A stretch of DNA of 10,816 nucleotides from Isohypsibius dastychi (taxonomy: Eukaryota > Tardigrada > Eutardigrada > Parachela > Isohypsibiidae): contig JAQIWT010001428.1 of NCBI GenBank assembly GCA_034696485.1, positions 1 through 10,816 of the forward strand. Direction: 5' to 3'. Shown piece after piece: positions 8,492 to 10,816 of the stretch. Each line of letters begins with the position of its first letter. Within the stretch, counting starts at the first letter, position 1. The notes under the pieces are model-generated. The model made no database searches. It was not told where the DNA came from and saw only the letters and a program-made list of their open reading frames with translations. The translations under genes and the position numbers were made by a program.

Positions 8492-9206
8492 TCACAGAGG
8501 CATCGCCGCGTCGACGGAAGTCGAGACAATCCCGGTTAACTCACAAGGTTGTAGCTCGATAGGCAGTCTTCCAGGAGGAAATACCATTATGCTAATAGTT
8601 CGAGCTAACAGATCTTCCTTCGGTTTTGAAGTTTCCTGCTCAGCCAAAACCGGCATAAACATCATCATCTCCGGAACTGCTTCAGGAATCTCTGGGTTAT
8701 GGGTAGGTTCCGCTACTTTCTTCTTCTTAATAACCCGTTTCTTTTTTTCCGGAGCCAGCTGAAATCGCCAAACAGCCTGCGATTTTGGGAATGCTTTCTG
8801 CTCCTGCAGTTCGGGCGTCGTGGCCGGAAGTTTGACGATGGTGATACCCAGATGCTTCAAGCGGCGATGGATAGTGGATTTTGAGAGTCGCTGTTCCACC
8901 GTTTCAACCGTGTCGTTATACATTTTGGCCAAGCCATCACAACCGATGTAAGGATAAGCCAACGCCAGCTCACGGATTTTCTGGTCGCTTTGTTCGTTTC
9001 CTTTGGTGTGCCGTCCCTTCTTGGCTAGAATTCTCTCGCCGGTTACTGGGTCGCATTTGTTCAGGATCCGTGAAATGTAGTTCTTGGGCCGTCCGATAAG
9101 TTCACCGATTTTTGAGAACGGTAGCTTGTGGTACTGTGATGAGGTAAAAGTTAGAAAGGTCACGGATAAATCAATGAAAATTTACCTCGTGCATATACCG
9201 GATCAT
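8492..9206 (-). CDS. Orphan Tc1-type double helix-turn-helix protein, no DDE domain
   Basis: Probable DNA-binding protein derived from a Tc1/mariner transposase. Exons (minus): 9206-9186 and 9133-8492, split by a 52-base intron (9185-9134, GTAAAT...CACAG, phase 0); 220 aa from ATG 9206. An acceptor (TTTTGCAG, ending 9209) sits 2 bases before that ATG, so a 5' exon probably exists upstream. Residues about 8-33 (LPFSKIGELIGRPKNYISRI) form a first helix-turn-helix. After a basic linker, residues about 56-102 (IRELALAYPYIGCDGLAKMY ... SKSTIHRRLKHLGI) form the second, as in the paired-like DNA-binding half of Tc1 transposases. Next come a basic, NLS-like patch (136-146, KKKRVIKKKKV) and a Pro/Glu/Met-rich tail to 220. 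No Asp-Asp-Glu catalytic domain follows in any frame I checked. It could be a domesticated regulator or a decayed transposase remnant; the intron and clean frame favour a gene. Confidence 0.6.
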
Positions 9207-9461
9207 ATCTGCAAAATACGTAACAATCAGGCATCCATTCAAGAAAATACCAAAATAATATTTAATAAAATGCAAAAAAATCCCAAACGGCCAAATTCTA
9301 TTCAAATCCAATTTAAGTTAAAACAAAAAATCCAGATCAAGTTTTCTTCTCGCTATCCAATTATAATCTAGGTACCAGTACTTCCGTTGATCAAAATAGT
9401 AGGCCCAAATTGAATAGACTATTTGAATAGTTGAATAGACTATTTGACAAATTGAATAGTT
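9207..9461. other. AT-rich spacer upstream of the helix-turn-helix gene
   Basis: 9213-9361 is strongly A/T-rich, with A-runs on the plus strand. No convincing coding exon is seen, although the acceptor at 9209-9210 suggests that a 5' exon of the helix-turn-helix gene lies here or further upstream. A minus-strand ATTAAA at 9266-9261 could serve the putative histone-fold gene ending at 9462. Confidence 0.4.
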
Positions 9462-9474
9462 CTATTCAATTTGG
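9405..9474. repeat. Inverted and tandem repeat cluster around TTGAATAG
   Basis: CCAAATTGAATAGA at 9405-9418 is the exact reverse complement of 9461-9474. Between them, a 21-base unit starting TTGAATAGACTATTTGA is repeated in tandem (9410-9430 and 9431-9451). The right part, 9448-9459 against 9462-9473, is a perfect 12-base palindrome with a 2-base loop. It could form a hairpin or cruciform. It is compact, with no recognisable transposon ends. Its right end supplies the stop codon of the tentative histone-fold gene. Confidence 0.8.
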
Positions 9475-9847
9475 TAGGCCTTTAGAATGAAATCTTGTTT
9501 CCGAAAGATTTTAATATCTAATTCAAAATCAAACGAACTACTGCTGTAGTTGGGGCTACAAACATTCACAAATACCGAACAGGAAGGCGCTTTTGTGCGG
9601 AAATTGGAGACATCATTTGAACTCACCAACTGCATCCTGAGAGAGTACTTTTCCTGATGGCATACTCGACAAATTCGTTCCTAAGATAAACAATGACTCC
9701 GCCAAGGATCTTAAACATCGACGTATTTACTGACCAATGGATTTCTTCTTCCCGCGGAAGCTGGACGCAGATATATTTCGAAATGGAACGGATCGCGCTT
9801 GGTTTCAAAACAAACTTCTTTGATCCAAGTGAAACGCAGGCAATCGA
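9462..9847 (-). CDS. Tentative histone-fold protein (CENP-X/MHF2-like?), 5' exon not found
   Basis: Two exons on the minus strand, 9847-9627 and 9555-9462 (stop TAG), are split by a 71-base intron with a strong GTGAGT donor and TTTGTAG acceptor; frame is kept. They give 104 residues with no start ATG, so a first exon is missing (the acceptor at 9848-9849 is the likely join). The layout resembles a histone fold: helix 1 PSAIRSISKYI, a long helix 2 SMFKILGGVIVYLRNEFVEYAIRKS, and helix 3 IFRKQDFILKAYQIE. Helix 2 and the short C-terminus remind me of CENP-X/MHF2, a kinetochore and Fanconi-pathway protein, but the usual acidic C-terminal end is not clear. No search backs this. A competing open frame (10076-9711) and an antisense frame overlap it. 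It could also be a CENP-W or TAF-like fold, or not a gene. Confidence 0.35.
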
Positions 9848-10185
9848 CTGCGGTCACACTTTGAAATGGCATGAGCATGTGCGCCACCCGAAATGTGAAG
9901 ATTTGAGACATGTGTGGGTAGTAAGGTAACCCGCAACACGTCGAGAAGGTAACCCCGCTACCACATACTGCGTAAACCCGCAGCACCGCACCGTAGCCGA
10001 AGACGTCAAACGTGGACAAATTACACAGTTGTAATAAAAACGACGAATAACGATTGCAAACTGAAAAAGAATTCATTCGTCTTTAACTTGGCTGCTGAAA
10101 CAGCAGAAATACATGGAAAGTGAAATAAACTAATTTTAGCCCTCCGGATCAGGAAGCAGTAGACGTATAACAGTATATGCACCCA
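9848..10185. other. Spacer between the histone-fold candidate and the ARH3-like gene
   Basis: No supported exon. Three degenerate copies of a GTAAMCCCGC element occur at about 9926-9934, 9949-9958 and 9972-9981, spaced 23-24 bases apart, followed by a GACGTC palindrome at 10002-10007. If the histone-fold gene is real, this is where its first exon and promoter should be. The minus-strand ATG at 10076 is followed by an open frame in a different phase. Confidence 0.4.
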
Positions 10186-10816
10186 CTAAAGGTCACATTT
10201 TATTGAGCACTTGGCTTGTTCTCCTTTCACACCTATTTCGTGCAACTTATCAGCTAGGTCAAGCGTTTTATCAACACCCTCACAGAGTCTTTGCAAGCTT
10301 TCGGGAATTTCACTGATGCCATTCAGCGCACCGGTAATAGCTGCAGCCATGGTAGCGATAGTATCCGTGTCGCCACCCATCGAAATGGCAAACGTCACAG
10401 TTCGTTCTAGAACATTTTCCGCCTGTATTAAACAGGAATATAAACTCAGCTACTTTCAACGCAAATCGAGAAACTTTGTCACCTGAATATCTGGAATGGG
10501 CGTCAAAGCGCGCAGGGCGCAATATATCGCTGTGGGAATCGCTTCGACAGCTTTGACAGAATTCCCCAAGTTCGTCACGATCACCCTGCTGTCATATTCA
10601 CCGGTCTGGAGCATAACTAGCGCTGCTTGGAGTTTCTTAAGATAAGGTTGATCTTCCAGACTGCAACAACAACAATATCAGGTAACTCACCGGATACCGG
10701 AAGTCCACCTACCCGTTCTCAAGTTCGCTTGAACAAAAATCTATGAGATGCTCAAGAACATGAACCGGAAGTGAACAATTGTGAAACAGCGCCAAGTGAA
10801 TCGCAAAGGCTTGTAA
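10186..10816 (-). CDS. ADPRS: ARH3-like ADP-ribosylhydrolase (ADPRS), C-terminal half
   Basis: Mg-dependent hydrolase that removes ADP-ribose from serine and degrades poly(ADP-ribose) and related products, in nucleus and mitochondria. Exons (minus): 10816-10713 (continues outside the window), 10660-10483 and 10422-10186 (stop TAG). Introns are 52 and 60 bases, GT-AG, frame kept; 172 residues are visible. The metal-binding SMGGDTDTIATM motif (two Asp and the adjacent Thr bind Mg in ARH3) is intact. LGNSVKAVEAIPTAIYC and the C-terminal IPESLQRLCEG match the ARH3 type as I remember it. The tail KGEQAKCSIKCDL is not family-typical. The N-terminal catalytic Glu region lies beyond the right edge. 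ADP-ribosylhydrolase family membership is certain; ARH3 rather than ARH1 is supported by the SxGGDTDTIATM block. Confidence 0.92.
10198..10203 (-). promoter_or_regulatory. Possible poly(A) signal inside the last ARH3 codons
   Basis: The minus strand reads AATAAA across the codons TCA-ATA-AAA (Ser-Ile-Lys), 10-15 bases before the end of the stop codon at 10186. I see no other AATAAA on this strand in the next 180 bases. If used, cleavage would fall at or just past the stop codon. Confidence 0.35.

Noticed and set aside
9134-9163. N-terminal MTFLTFTSSQ extension of the helix-turn-helix frame
   Set aside because: It starts at GTG and lies in a 52-base GTAAAT...CACAG intron; splicing to MIRYMHE at 9206 is a better start.
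9693-9929. Plus-strand 78-aa frame starting MTPPRILNID
   Set aside because: Antisense to the histone-fold candidate, no domain recognised and no splice support; not certain, but weaker than the minus-strand reading.
9711-10076. Minus-strand 121-aa frame from ATG 10076
   Set aside because: Cys/Phe-rich without a recognisable fold and in a different phase from the spliced histone-fold exons. Its start could belong to a missing first exon, but joining it needs a 40-base intron, shorter than any other here.
1-10816. CRISPR array, tRNA, rRNA or phage-like module
   Set aside because: None seen; the only direct repeats belong to the MITE, the TTGAATAG cluster and the degenerate 9923-9987 elements.

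Overview
This is a gene-dense window from a small-intron eukaryote, most likely an invertebrate metazoan. The genes are split by GT-AG introns of about 51-113 bases, poly(A) signals take the place of bacterial signals, and the set of genes (mitoribosomal L16, a CYP2-clan P450, PIG-K, the centriole protein POC1, an ARH3-type ADP-ribosylhydrolase) is animal-like. No operon, CRISPR array, rRNA or tRNA was seen. I cannot place the species. All exon models were built by hand from reading frame, splice-site dinucleotides and remembered family conservation, without alignment software.

Layout from left to right. (1) 1-1886, plus strand: 3' part of mitochondrial ribosomal protein L16. Its last intron is stretched to 1306 bases and carries a 487-base non-autonomous DNA transposon with 23-base perfect terminal inverted repeats. 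(2) 1976-3950, minus: a complete 7-exon cytochrome P450 (506 aa), convergent with L16; the two genes share an overlapping pair of poly(A) signals. (3) About 4369-5925, minus: PIG-K, the catalytic subunit of GPI transamidase, with an uncertain C-terminal end. (4) 5931-6370, plus: a doubtful small gene starting 5 bases from the PIG-K start. (5) 6587-8053, plus: a POC1-like seven-bladed WD40 protein without the usual C-terminal tail. (6) 8492-9206, minus: a protein with a Tc1-type double helix-turn-helix DNA-binding region but no DDE catalytic domain. (7) 9462-9847, minus: a tentative histone-fold protein, first exon not found. (8) 10186-10816, minus: C-terminal half of an ARH3-like ADP-ribosylhydrolase, running off the window.

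The genes look like unrelated housekeeping and metabolic neighbours rather than one system. The items most worth a second look are the orphan transposase DNA-binding gene, the possible histone-fold gene beside it, the transposon-loaded intron, the tightly packed gene ends and the alternative PIG-K C-termini. I see no convincing new multi-gene system.
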